Positions 23,825-32,717 of a stretch of DNA of 64,000 bases are shown here, piece after piece (the stretch's first letter is position 1; each line of letters begins with the position of its first letter). Below the pieces are notes generated by a model that did not search any database, was not told where the DNA came from, and saw nothing but the letters and a program-made list of their open reading frames with translations. The position numbers and the translations under genes are program-made. Source of the DNA: Sphingobacteriales bacterium (GTDB lineage: Bacteria; Bacteroidota; Bacteroidia; Chitinophagales; Chitinophagaceae); NCBI GenBank assembly GCA_016200915.1, contig JACQDV010000027.1, positions 1-64,000 on the forward strand, written 5' to 3'.

Positions 23825-25591
23825 ATGAAAGATCCTATTATAAGCGAGCATGGCGTATTGCTACACCATACAAACATAACAAGTAAAGCTGCGGAAAAAA
23901 CAATCCACTCCATAAATGATATTGATCTTTCGCCAAAGCCTGGCAAGAAGTATTGGAATGATTGCCACCGTGAATTGAGAGAAGAATTTATTTACTTTTT
24001 ATTAGTTGACCGTTTTCACGACAGCAACAAAAGACATAGCGCAGATTTTGATGTAAGACATTCGGGCTACGGTGATGATGCCCAATTAAGCAAACTATGC
24101 GGCGGCACTTTACGTGGCATTATCAGTAATCTCACATACATAAAAAACCTGGGTTGCACAGCCATATGGCTTAGCCCAGTTTTTAAAAATAATCCTGAGT
24201 CATATCATGGTTATGCTATTGAAAATTACCTGGAGATTGACGAACGTTTCGGAACAAAAGATGACCTTGAAGAACTGGTAGTGCAGGCGCATCAAAATGA
24301 TATGAGGGTTTTCCTCGATATAGTTTTGCATCATACCGGTGATAACTGGAACTATCCTGAAGGCAACCCATATTATTATCATGAAGGAACCGAATTTGAT
24401 TTTGGAGAATGGCGATACCCCGACCGGCCTGTTCCTATTGAGCTAAAAAACCCTGCCCTGTACGGCCGCAAAGGACAGATACGAAATTTTGATGATTACC
24501 CTGAAACAAGGGACGGAGATTTTTTTAGCTTAAAGGCATTTAAAAATGATGAGTCAAGGGAAGCAATTCATGTTCAAAAAATATTAACGGCAATACATTG
24601 TTACTGGATTAAGGAATTAGATATTGATGGTTTTCGGTTGGATGCAGTAAAACACATGGGAGCATTATCTATCAGCCGCTTTTGTTCTTATGTAAGAGAG
24701 TATGCCTATTCTCTTGGCAAGAAAAATTTCTTTTTATTTGGCGAAATAGTGGGAGCTGATTCAATGGTAAGTAACTATTTAGGGCCAAAAACATTGACTG
24801 CTTTTAATGACCAAAACATCTACTTTGGATTAAACTCAGCGCTGGATTTTCAATTACATTTTGCACTCGAAGGAGTTATAAAAGGAAAAGACTCTCCCGG
24901 GAAACTGATTGAGCGATATACTGAACTGCAAAAAAATGCGCTTGACCGTGGCGAATATGGAGAATTCCTGGTTACATTTCTTGACAATCACGACCAGATT
25001 GGAGATGAATTCAAGCATCGTTTTGGATATAATGCCGAACCGCAGCAAATTATTGCCGGTGCTGCTTTTCTTCTCTGTGCATTAGGCACCCCCTGTATTT
25101 ATTATGGAACAGAACAGGGGCTTGATGGTTGTGGCAGAGGCGACCGCTATATCAGGGAGTGCATGTTTAATCCAAACAATAAAACCACAAACTTATTGAA
25201 TCAGCAATCGGAGATATATCAGGCAATTGCTTCAATTGCACAATTCAGAAAAGAAAGCAACGTATTGAAATTTGGCAGAATGTTCATGCGGGAAACCTCA
25301 AAAGATGGCATTCACTTTCATTTACCTGAATGTCATAAATGTATCCTTGCTTTTTCAAGAATTTTATACGACCAGGAAATCGTATTTGTATTTAATTCAT
25401 CCATGAGTGATGTAAAGGAAGAATATATATTGGTGGACTGCCAGTTAAACCGTGATAAAAAAGTAATGAAACCATTATACGGATATAAAAGCAATGTAGA
25501 AATAATGCATTCTGAGATCCCGTCAAATCCCATGTGTTATATAAAACTGTATTTAAAACCTATGCAATTGGTTATTCTAAAAAATTATTAA
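23825..25591 (+). CDS. GH13 alpha-amylase family enzyme
   Basis: 588 residues without a signal peptide, so probably cytoplasmic. The four GH13 regions are present: DIVLHHTGDNW, GFRLDAVKHM with the nucleophile Asp, FGEIVG with the acid/base Glu, and FLDNHDQ with the third carboxylate. An N-terminal extension of about 45 residues precedes FIYFLLVDRFHDS. The enzyme hydrolyses or transfers alpha-glucosides; the exact specificity, for example maltodextrin or trehalose, is not evident. It is about 100 bases after the prohibitin-like gene. Confidence 0.9.
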   Translation: MKDPIISEHGVLLHHTNITSKAAEKTIHSINDIDLSPKPGKKYWNDCHRELREEFIYFLLVDRFHDSNKRHSADFDVRHSGYGDDAQLSKLCGGTLRGIISNLTYIKNLGCTAIWLSPVFKNNPESYHGYAIENYLEIDERFGTKDDLEELVVQAHQNDMRVFLDIVLHHTGDNWNYPEGNPYYYHEGTEFDFGEWRYPDRPVPIELKNPALYGRKGQIRNFDDYPETRDGDFFSLKAFKNDESREAIHVQKILTAIHCYWIKELDIDGFRLDAVKHMGALSISRFCSYVREYAYSLGKKNFFLFGEIVGADSMVSNYLGPKTLTAFNDQNIYFGLNSALDFQLHFALEGVIKGKDSPGKLIERYTELQKNALDRGEYGEFLVTFLDNHDQIGDEFKHRFGYNAEPQQIIAGAAFLLCALGTPCIYYGTEQGLDGCGRGDRYIRECMFNPNNKTTNLLNQQSEIYQAIASIAQFRKESNVLKFGRMFMRETSKDGIHFHLPECHKCILAFSRILYDQEIVFVFNSSMSDVKEEYILVDCQLNRDKKVMKPLYGYKSNVEIMHSEIPSNPMCYIKLYLKPMQLVILKNY

Positions 25592-25616
25592 AGGTAGTAA
25601 TAGGCAGACAAACAAA

Positions 25617-28600
25617 ATGTATAGAAAACTTTTCATACTGTTATTATTTTTTGGACTGAAGGAAAATCATGCTTCAGCACAATCGGGAATTGCCAATTTC
25701 GAGTTTGTGGAGAATAAAGGACAATGGGACAATAAAGTAAAATTCTGTGGGCAAATAAATTCAGGGGCTTTCTTTTTGCAAGAGAACGGTTTTACCGTTT
25801 TATTGCACAACCCGCAAGAATTACAGGAAGTGATGCATGGGTATTCTGACAGCTCCAGCAGCACCGGAAATAACAATCGGATGCTTCATTCCCATTCCTA
25901 TGCCGTACATTTTGCCGGGGCTAATGATAACATTCAAATTATCCCTGAAAAGGTTCTAAGCTCCTATAATAATTATTTCATCGGCAATGATCCATCTAAA
26001 TGGGCTGCAAACTGCAAAATTTACCAGGCGTTTACTTATAAAAATGTTTACCCAAATATTGATGTACGCTATTATTCCGATCAGGGCCGGTTAAAATATG
26101 AGATAGTTGTCCATCCGGGCGGCGATGTGAATAATATTACCATGAAATATGAAGGCGTAGATAAACTGACTGTTAAAAACAGGGAGCTTCTTATTAAAAC
26201 GTCGGTGGGTGAAGTAAAAGAATTGTACCCCTACTCTTACCAGGTGAACGGGTTTACAAATACAAAAGATGAAATTGACTGCAGGTATGAAGTGTCAGCA
26301 GATAATGTGGTAAGATTTAAAATGAAAAACTATTCCACTAAAGTTACGCTGGTTATTGATCCGACTCTAATATTCTCAACCTTTACCGGCAGCTCTGCGG
26401 ATAATTGGGGATTCAGTGCTACACCGGGTCCCGATGGAAGTACTTTTGTTGCCGGTATTGTTTTTGGCAGCGGATTTCCTGTTTCTACCGGGGCGTTTCA
26501 AACCAATTTTCAGGGCGGCAATATCCAGAAAATTGATATAGGTATTATGAAATTAAGCGCCAATGGCAGCAATCGGATTTATGCGACTTATCTTGGCGGC
26601 AATGCCGATGAGTATCCTCATAGCCTGGTAAGTGATGAACAGGGAAACCTGGTAGTGGCAGGTAAAACTTATTCAAGCAACTATCCTGTTTCTTCAGGAG
26701 GAGTAGTGGGAACTGGCGGAGGAGCTGATATAATAGTGACGAAATTAAATGCTGCAGGCAACGCACTGATTGGTTCAATGCGCATCGGAGGAACTGGTAA
26801 TGATGGAGTAAATATCGAAACACAACATCAAACGACAAATCACCGGTCTGTTTCTCTTATTCGTTTTTATGGCGATGAGTCAAGAAGCGAAGTAATACTT
26901 GATGCAGCAAATAATATTTACCTGGCTTCTTCCACACAGTCAGCTAATTTCCCTGTATCTCCGGGTGTCTTTCAGCCTAATTATGGAGGCGGTATTCAGG
27001 ATGGAGTATTATTAAAAATCAACCCCACCTGTAATGCACTATTATTCTCTTCCTTTTTGGGGGGATCTAAAGAAGATGCGGCTTTTGTGCTGGCATTAAA
27101 TCCGTTAAACAATAACATATATGTTGCCGGTGCTACAGCCAGTAATGATTTTCCCGGTGATAAAACTACTGCCCTGCAACCGGTGTACCAGGGTGGAATT
27201 TCGGATGGTTTTATTACTATAGTGTCCAATGATGGTGCATCTCTAATTAAAACAACCTACCAGGGAACAAACCAGGTAGATAACATTTATGGTATCCAGT
27301 TTGACAAAAATGGCTTCCCCTACATCATGGGTACTACCCGTGGCAGTTGGCCCGTAGTAAACGCAGCTTTTGTAAATCCCGGCGCCAAACAGTTCATTTC
27401 AAAATTACTTCCCGATTTGTCAAACTACGTTTATTCCACCACATTTGGGACCAATAATTCATTACCTAATATCTCTCCTGTAGCATTTTTAGTTGACCGC
27501 TGTGAGAATGTGTACATCTCCGGGTGGGGCGGTTATTTATTTCCCGGATCAGATCCCTATGGACAGGCTGGAACAATGGGTATGCCCGTAACGTCAGATG
27601 CGATTAAGGGAACTACGGATGGGTATGATTTTTATTTTATCGTCATTAAAAAAAATGCTTCCCAATTGTTGTATGGATCTTTCTTTGGGCAAAATGGAGG
27701 ATGGGTTAATGACCATGTTGATGGTGGCACCAGCCGCTATGATGTTAATGGCGTTATCTACCAGGCTATATGTGCAAACTGTGGTGGAGGTGCAGTGTTT
27801 CCAACTACACCGGGTGTATGGAGTCCGGGTAATGGTACGGGTGGCCAGGCATGCAATTTAGCTGTCGTAAAAATCGCTTTCAATTTTGCCGGTGTATCAT
27901 CTGGCGTTCGTTCTTTTATCAATGCAAAGTATGACAGCACAGGTTGCGTGCCTCTTACTGTTGTATTGCGGGATACGGTTCGCAATGCACAAAGCTATGA
28001 ATGGGATTTTGGCGATGGATCTCCCGGTTTGCAAACTGCCAGTTACGAAGTTTCCTACACTTATAATCAACCAGGTAATTACCGTGTCCGGCTGATAGCC
28101 ATTGATTCCGCAACTTGTAATATCCGGGATACTTCTTATATAACAATCCGGGCTGGCGACAATAAAGCAAATCTTGCTTTTATTTCTACCAAATTACCTC
28201 CTTGCCAGTCCCTAACATACCGGTTTGATAATATATCAACTGCACCCTTGAGCCAGCCATTAACAAACAAATTATTTGTGTGGGATTTTGGAGACGGATT
28301 AAGAACAAGTGTGACAGGACTATCACCAGTTACACATTCATTTCCATCACCGGGTACTTACAGGGTGAGATTGATTTTAATGGATACTGCTTATTGCAAC
28401 ACCCCTGATTCAATAGAACAACAACTCAGCATATCCCCGCTGGTAAAGGCACAATTTGAAACACCTTTGGTGGGTTGTACTCCATATAAAGCCGTATTTA
28501 AAAATACTTCGCTGGGAGGGCAACGCTTCATTTGGAATTTTGGAGACGGCATGAGTTCTTCGGAAATAAACCCGGTGCATGATTACCTTACAGGAACTTA

Positions 28601-29207
28601 CCAGGTGAAGTTAATTGCTATTGATTCTTCTACGTGCAACATTACAGATACCAGCGCAATAACAACCATAACCGTTAGCCCCAAACCTGTTGCCGTCATG
28701 AGCCACAGCCCACTTATTCCAGAGGCAAACAAGCCGGTAATTTTTTCTAATTATTCAACCGGGGCAAATAAGTTTAAATGGGAATTTGGGGATGGGGACT
28801 CGGCTTTTAGATTTTCTGTTGATACGATAGCTCATCAATACAATGAAACCGGTACTTATACTGCCCGCCTGATTGCTTTTAATGCTGCAGGCTGCACAGA
28901 TACTGCATATCACGCAGTAAGTGTATTAATTAATCCCTTGCTGGATGTACCCAATGCCTTTACGCCAGGCCGTTTCGGAAAAAACAGCATGTTGAAAGTA
29001 GAGGGTTTTGGTATTAAAACAATGACATTCCGTATTTACAACCGCTGGGGACAAAAAGTTTTTGAAACACATAACAGCACTGAAGGCTGGGATGGAACAT
29101 TTAATGGAGTGCCGCAGCCAATGGATGTATATGTGTACACATTAAGTGTTGATTTTATCGATGGGAAAAAAATAGAAAAACAGGGAGACATTACACTGAT
29201 AAGATAA
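25617..29207 (+). CDS. Giant type IX-sorted PKD/beta-propeller adhesin-like protein
   Basis: 1196 residues. After the signal peptide comes a DUF7948-like domain (FEFVENKGQWDNKVKF), then SBBP-type propeller repeats (YATYLGG, LGGSKEDAAFVLALN, IYVAGATASNDFPG), then four PKD repeats with WDFGDG, WNFGDG or WEFGDG cores at about residues 790-1100. The end (DVPNAFTPGRFGKNS, IYNRWGQKVFE, GWDGTFNG, VYTLSVDFIDGKK) is the gliding-motility-type C-terminal sorting domain. Such proteins are exported by the type IX system and attached to the surface. The partner PorP/SprF gene follows 15 bases later. Confidence 0.92.
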   Translation: MYRKLFILLLFFGLKENHASAQSGIANFEFVENKGQWDNKVKFCGQINSGAFFLQENGFTVLLHNPQELQEVMHGYSDSSSSTGNNNRMLHSHSYAVHFAGANDNIQIIPEKVLSSYNNYFIGNDPSKWAANCKIYQAFTYKNVYPNIDVRYYSDQGRLKYEIVVHPGGDVNNITMKYEGVDKLTVKNRELLIKTSVGEVKELYPYSYQVNGFTNTKDEIDCRYEVSADNVVRFKMKNYSTKVTLVIDPTLIFSTFTGSSADNWGFSATPGPDGSTFVAGIVFGSGFPVSTGAFQTNFQGGNIQKIDIGIMKLSANGSNRIYATYLGGNADEYPHSLVSDEQGNLVVAGKTYSSNYPVSSGGVVGTGGGADIIVTKLNAAGNALIGSMRIGGTGNDGVNIETQHQTTNHRSVSLIRFYGDESRSEVILDAANNIYLASSTQSANFPVSPGVFQPNYGGGIQDGVLLKINPTCNALLFSSFLGGSKEDAAFVLALNPLNNNIYVAGATASNDFPGDKTTALQPVYQGGISDGFITIVSNDGASLIKTTYQGTNQVDNIYGIQFDKNGFPYIMGTTRGSWPVVNAAFVNPGAKQFISKLLPDLSNYVYSTTFGTNNSLPNISPVAFLVDRCENVYISGWGGYLFPGSDPYGQAGTMGMPVTSDAIKGTTDGYDFYFIVIKKNASQLLYGSFFGQNGGWVNDHVDGGTSRYDVNGVIYQAICANCGGGAVFPTTPGVWSPGNGTGGQACNLAVVKIAFNFAGVSSGVRSFINAKYDSTGCVPLTVVLRDTVRNAQSYEWDFGDGSPGLQTASYEVSYTYNQPGNYRVRLIAIDSATCNIRDTSYITIRAGDNKANLAFISTKLPPCQSLTYRFDNISTAPLSQPLTNKLFVWDFGDGLRTSVTGLSPVTHSFPSPGTYRVRLILMDTAYCNTPDSIEQQLSISPLVKAQFETPLVGCTPYKAVFKNTSLGGQRFIWNFGDGMSSSEINPVHDYLTGTYQVKLIAIDSSTCNITDTSAITTITVSPKPVAVMSHSPLIPEANKPVIFSNYSTGANKFKWEFGDGDSAFRFSVDTIAHQYNETGTYTARLIAFNAAGCTDTAYHAVSVLINPLLDVPNAFTPGRFGKNSMLKVEGFGIKTMTFRIYNRWGQKVFETHNSTEGWDGTFNGVPQPMDVYVYTLSVDFIDGKKIEKQGDITLIR

Positions 29208-29222
29208 TGAGAGCCATTAACA

Positions 29223-30326
29223 ATGACTGAGGCAAACCATATAACGACAAATTTGAAACAACAAAAAAAATGTATCAGGCAATACCTTGCCGTGTATACA
29301 AAAATATTTGTATTATCTTTTTATTTTGCAGTTCTTCTGTTTCCTGTTACTCAGGCACAAAGCCTGCATTTTTCACAGTGGTTTAATTCACCCTTAACTA
29401 CCAATCCTGCAAATACAGGGTTTATTCCCGATGCAGATTACCGAATTGGGGCTAACTACCGTACGCAATGGTCAACTGTTATGTCTGTGCCATATAAAAC
29501 AATGAGCATTTTTGGTGATGCGCAGGTATTACGCAACAGAATTGAGAATGGCTGGATTGGTTTGGGAGGGGTTATATTAAGCGATGTTGCCGGCGCCGGT
29601 AAATTAACAACCAACAAAGTATATGGTTCATTAGCTTATCACCAGATGATTGGCATTTCCAGTTTACTGACAGCGGGGTTTAATGCTGGCTGGGTAAATA
29701 AACGTATTAATACATCGGATTTAACATTCCCCGACCAGTTTGACGGAAAATTTTTCAGCAACCAGATACCCACCAGTGTTTTACTGGATGTAAGGTCAGT
29801 TAGTTATTTTGATTTACAAGCCGGAATTAATTATGCTTATTTCCCTACTGATAAAATTTATTTGAATGGCGGCATAGCTGTATGGCATATTAACCGCCCA
29901 CGGGAATCTTTTTTCTCAACTGAGCAAACCGGATTTGATAGCCGGTTGTCTCCCCGCTATAGCGGCTTTTTAAATGGCAGTTTTAAGGTGAATGAAGAAG
30001 TGATAATAAATCCGATGGCATATTATACAATACAGGCACGGGCTTCTGAACTAACCGCCGGAATGTACGCTCAGTATAATTTGAAAGACGCAGGAGAGAT
30101 ACAATTGCTAGCAGGGCTGTATTACAGGATGAATGACGCCATAATTCCTATGGTAGGGCTTACCTGGAATAATATCCGTCTGCTTTTTTCGTATGATGTA
30201 ACAATGTCATCGTTGAACAAATACAATCAAAGCCGCGGCGCCTGGGAATTTTCATTGATTAATTACGGGCTTTATAATGAGTATAAAGGCGATAAAAAAC
30301 AAAGTTTGTGCCCGGTTTTTAAATAA
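29223..30326 (+). CDS. PorP/SprF family type IX secretion membrane protein
   Basis: 367 residues. After a hydrophobic leader (LSFYFAVLLFPVTQAQ) the mature part starts with the family signature LHFSQWFNSPLTTNPANTGF and YRIGANYRTQWSTV. Barrel strands follow. These outer-membrane proteins work with type B-sorted cargo, usually encoded upstream, as here. The first 30 residues are unusually charged before the leader; a later ATG near 29270 might be the real start. Confidence 0.9.
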   Translation: MTEANHITTNLKQQKKCIRQYLAVYTKIFVLSFYFAVLLFPVTQAQSLHFSQWFNSPLTTNPANTGFIPDADYRIGANYRTQWSTVMSVPYKTMSIFGDAQVLRNRIENGWIGLGGVILSDVAGAGKLTTNKVYGSLAYHQMIGISSLLTAGFNAGWVNKRINTSDLTFPDQFDGKFFSNQIPTSVLLDVRSVSYFDLQAGINYAYFPTDKIYLNGGIAVWHINRPRESFFSTEQTGFDSRLSPRYSGFLNGSFKVNEEVIINPMAYYTIQARASELTAGMYAQYNLKDAGEIQLLAGLYYRMNDAIIPMVGLTWNNIRLLFSYDVTMSSLNKYNQSRGAWEFSLINYGLYNEYKGDKKQSLCPVFK

Positions 30327-30425
30327 AACAGAAACGGCAATACCACTGCCAAAAAAAAAAGTCCGATGAACGAAATATAAAATAGAGTGATTTAAAAAAT
30401 TAGTAAACAATTAAAACCTAAAAAA

Positions 30426-30635
30426 ATGAAAAGGATTAGTATTCTATTGGGAATAGCTGTAATGGTAATTATGGCTTCCTGTAACAACCAGTCAGCAGAT
30501 AGTAATAAATCAAAAGAAATGAAAATGGACGAAATGAAAGATATGAAGATGGACAGCATGAAAATGGATAATATGAAGATGGATAGCGCAAACCATAACA
30601 GGAACCAGATGATGGATTCTTCCATGAAAAAATAA
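30426..30635 (+). CDS. Met-rich small lipoprotein
   Basis: 69 residues: lipobox VIMASCNN, then a tail built from repeats of MKMD (EMKMDEMKDMKMDSMKMD, NMKMDSAN), with HN and MMDSSMKK at the end. About a quarter of the mature residues are methionine. Methionine-rich periplasmic tails bind Cu(I) and Ag(I) in copper-handling proteins, so a metal-binding role fits the neighbourhood. It ends 2 bases before the AlbA_2 gene. Confidence 0.7.
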   Translation: MKRISILLGIAVMVIMASCNNQSADSNKSKEMKMDEMKDMKMDSMKMDNMKMDSANHNRNQMMDSSMKK

Positions 30636-30637
30636 AA

Positions 30638-31456
30638 ATGACACATACCAGTAGTAAATATCACAATTATTATAAAGTCAATAAGGCGGTAATTTTGCAT
30701 ACATTGATTAGTGCTGCTGTATTTTATTTTATTATTCACCCTCTTACCATGGCAATGTACTGGTTTGAGTTCAATGAAAATCACCAGGCCAATCTGAGTG
30801 TTGCCGATATTATCATCAAAAGATGGTTTCATTCATTTTCTTTTCACATGACCGGTATGTCGGGGATTTTTCTTTTGATTGGAACCACTACCGGATTTGG
30901 CTTCGGGATTTATTTCAAGAATATGCAGAAAAAAAACAGATTGCTGCTAAAGCAAGAACAATTCCTCAATCTAAATATTGAACAAACAATTCAGCAGGGC
31001 GAAAATGAATACACAGAATTTAAATCATCACTCCGGTACGATTATGCCAAAAAGAATACTAACAAAGAACTGGAAATAGTAATAGCAAAAACTATAGCCG
31101 GGTTAATGAATGCCAACGGTGGAAAATTGATCATCGGCATTGCTGATAACGGGGAAATACTTGGATTGGAAAACGATTATTTTACGTTTAAGCACAAGAA
31201 CCGCGACGGCTTTGAACGAAGATTGTATGAAATAATAAGCCAATATCTGGGGGCCGAATTTTGTTCGCATGCTCACATTTATTTTTATAGGAAGGCTGAT
31301 AAAGACTTTTGTGCTATTGAAATTGTAAAATCTCCTACACCTGTTTATGTGAATTCAGATAAAGACTCAACTTTTTATTTACGAACCGGGAATGCAACGA
31401 CTGCGCTTACAGTGAAAGAGGCAGTAAGTTATATTAAATTAAACAAACTGAAATAG
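30638..31456 (+). CDS. Membrane-anchored AlbA_2 (Schlafen-like) domain protein
   Basis: 272 residues. Two transmembrane helices (about 18-40 and 70-95) leave an external loop with several His residues (NENHQAN, HSFSFHMTGMSG). The cytoplasmic C-terminus is an AlbA_2 domain: GENEYTEFKSSLRYDY, IAKTIAGLMNANGGKLIIGI, DNGEILGLENDY and FYLRTGNATTALT. AlbA_2 domains are nucleic-acid-binding modules found in Schlafen-like and transcription-related proteins. A membrane-tethered version might pass an envelope signal to nucleic acid, which is inference. It sits 2 bases after the Met-rich lipoprotein gene. Confidence 0.75.
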   Translation: MTHTSSKYHNYYKVNKAVILHTLISAAVFYFIIHPLTMAMYWFEFNENHQANLSVADIIIKRWFHSFSFHMTGMSGIFLLIGTTTGFGFGIYFKNMQKKNRLLLKQEQFLNLNIEQTIQQGENEYTEFKSSLRYDYAKKNTNKELEIVIAKTIAGLMNANGGKLIIGIADNGEILGLENDYFTFKHKNRDGFERRLYEIISQYLGAEFCSHAHIYFYRKADKDFCAIEIVKSPTPVYVNSDKDSTFYLRTGNATTALTVKEAVSYIKLNKLK

Positions 31457-31548
31457 AAAATGAAAAATATATTAACAAACGTTTTGATGAAAAGGAAAGT
31501 AAGGTAAGCGAAATTTCATAAATACCTTTATGCGACTATTTGTATAAT

Positions 31549-31573
31549 CAGATATCTGTATGACAAACGTCAT
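31549..31573. promoter_or_regulatory. Tandem palindromes upstream of arsR-type gene
   Basis: CAGATATCTG (31549-31558) is a perfect 10-base palindrome and ATGAC-AAAC-GTCAT (31560-31573) a perfect 5-bp inverted repeat. They lie 70-95 bases before the ArsR-family start at 31644. This is a likely autoregulatory operator region for that repressor, by position and symmetry only. Confidence 0.45.
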
Positions 31574-31643
31574 TTTCGAACGGAATGTAAATCATAGTTT
31601 TTGCTGATAGAAAAAAGACCTTCGTAACGAAAAGAGAAATACT

Positions 31644-31949
31644 ATGGCAAAGAATACAAATAGTAAACAAGATAAGAATGAAATGCAGAATATAGCAGCA
31701 ATATTGAAAGCGATGGCACACGCAGACCGACTGGCTATATTAAAATTATTGTGTAAAAACCAGGTTGAAGGATTGACGGTAAAAACAATTTATGAAAAGT
31801 TGCGGCTTGAGCAGCCGGTTGTATCCCGTCATCTGAATATTTTGAAAGGCGCAGGTGTTGTGCATCGTCTGCAGGAAGGGCAAAAAATAAATTATTGTTT
31901 ATGTACAGATAAGAAAAATATAGAATCGCTGTTAAAATGTTTTTGCTAA
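31644..31949 (+). CDS. ArsR-family winged-helix metal sensor
   Basis: 101 residues. The ArsR/SmtB pattern is clear: IAAILKAMAHADRLAILKLL, then the recognition region YEKLRLEQPVVSRHLNILKG and the wing GVVHRLQEGQKINYCL. C-terminal cysteines (YCLC and CFC) could form a metal-binding site with the Cys in KLLCKN. Such repressors leave DNA on binding Cu, Zn, Cd or arsenite. It probably controls itself and the downstream b-subunit/CusA group. The canonical ELCVCD motif is not present, so the inducer is uncertain. Confidence 0.88.
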   Translation: MAKNTNSKQDKNEMQNIAAILKAMAHADRLAILKLLCKNQVEGLTVKTIYEKLRLEQPVVSRHLNILKGAGVVHRLQEGQKINYCLCTDKKNIESLLKCFC

Positions 31950-32016
31950 AGTGATTTGAAAAATAAATGTAGATAAAATGATACGCAGCTATAAAATATG
32001 AATACTTAAAATTAAT

Positions 32017-32523
32017 ATGATAAATCTCCTGAATCATGACGAAGGTTTTTTTGTATGGGAAGTAGTTATCTTTCTTTTCTTCATGGGCATACTTGTAAAA
32101 AAGGCAAGAAAGCCTTTGCAGGAATATTTAAAGGAACGGCAAAAATCCATCTCAGACTCGCTGTCTGCCGTGGAAAATTTAAAAGCAGAGATTGAACAGG
32201 TAAAGAAAGAAAGTGATTTGATAAGGGCTAAGATTCACAAAGAAATTTCGGATATACAAAGCGATGCAAAAGAGTATGCTGGTAAAATGCTTAGTGAGGC
32301 GGAAACGGAAGCTAAGGTTGCTTATAAAGCTATTATTGATGAAGCGCTTTCATACGTTGAAAAATTAAACCGGGATGCAATCATTGAATTAAAAAATATG
32401 ACTGGTAAAATAGTCGTAGAAGTTGCAGGCCAAATGCTGCATAAGGAATTATCAACAAAAGCCAGGCAGGAAGAACATATACAGGAATTAATAAAGAGGA
32501 TAAATTTGAAGAAAGAAATTTAA
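32017..32523 (+). CDS. Orphan ATP synthase F0 subunit b homologue
   Basis: 168 residues. One N-terminal membrane helix (FFVWEVVIFLFFMGILVKKA) is followed by a long heptad-rich helix (RQKSISDSLSAVENLKAEIE and so on) and a C-terminal delta-contact-like end (IVVEVAGQMLHKELS). This is the full AtpF layout and length. No other ATP synthase genes are nearby; it stands between an ArsR regulator and the CusA pump. It may be a stray duplicate or a coiled-coil membrane protein recruited for another task. Confidence 0.8.
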   Translation: MINLLNHDEGFFVWEVVIFLFFMGILVKKARKPLQEYLKERQKSISDSLSAVENLKAEIEQVKKESDLIRAKIHKEISDIQSDAKEYAGKMLSEAETEAKVAYKAIIDEALSYVEKLNRDAIIELKNMTGKIVVEVAGQMLHKELSTKARQEEHIQELIKRINLKKEI

Positions 32524-32717
32524 TAGCTAAATGAAAAGCAACAAGGAATTAGAAATATATATTCATCACCCTTATCAATAAAACAAAATGATTGGAAAGT
32601 TAATTATTTTCCATTCTTGCATTTGCTGCGGTATTTTTTATTAATAATAAATTATCACAAACAATTATTTATGTCAAATCAAACGTATTTAAACAACATT
32701 AAAACTCAATCAAATTC

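Noticed and set aside
32588-32702. Possible small frameshifted gene before cusA (MIGKLIIF, then ILAFAAVFFINNKL in another frame)
   Set aside because: It needs an assumed frameshift and gives only about 38 residues of hydrophobic sequence with no known match.
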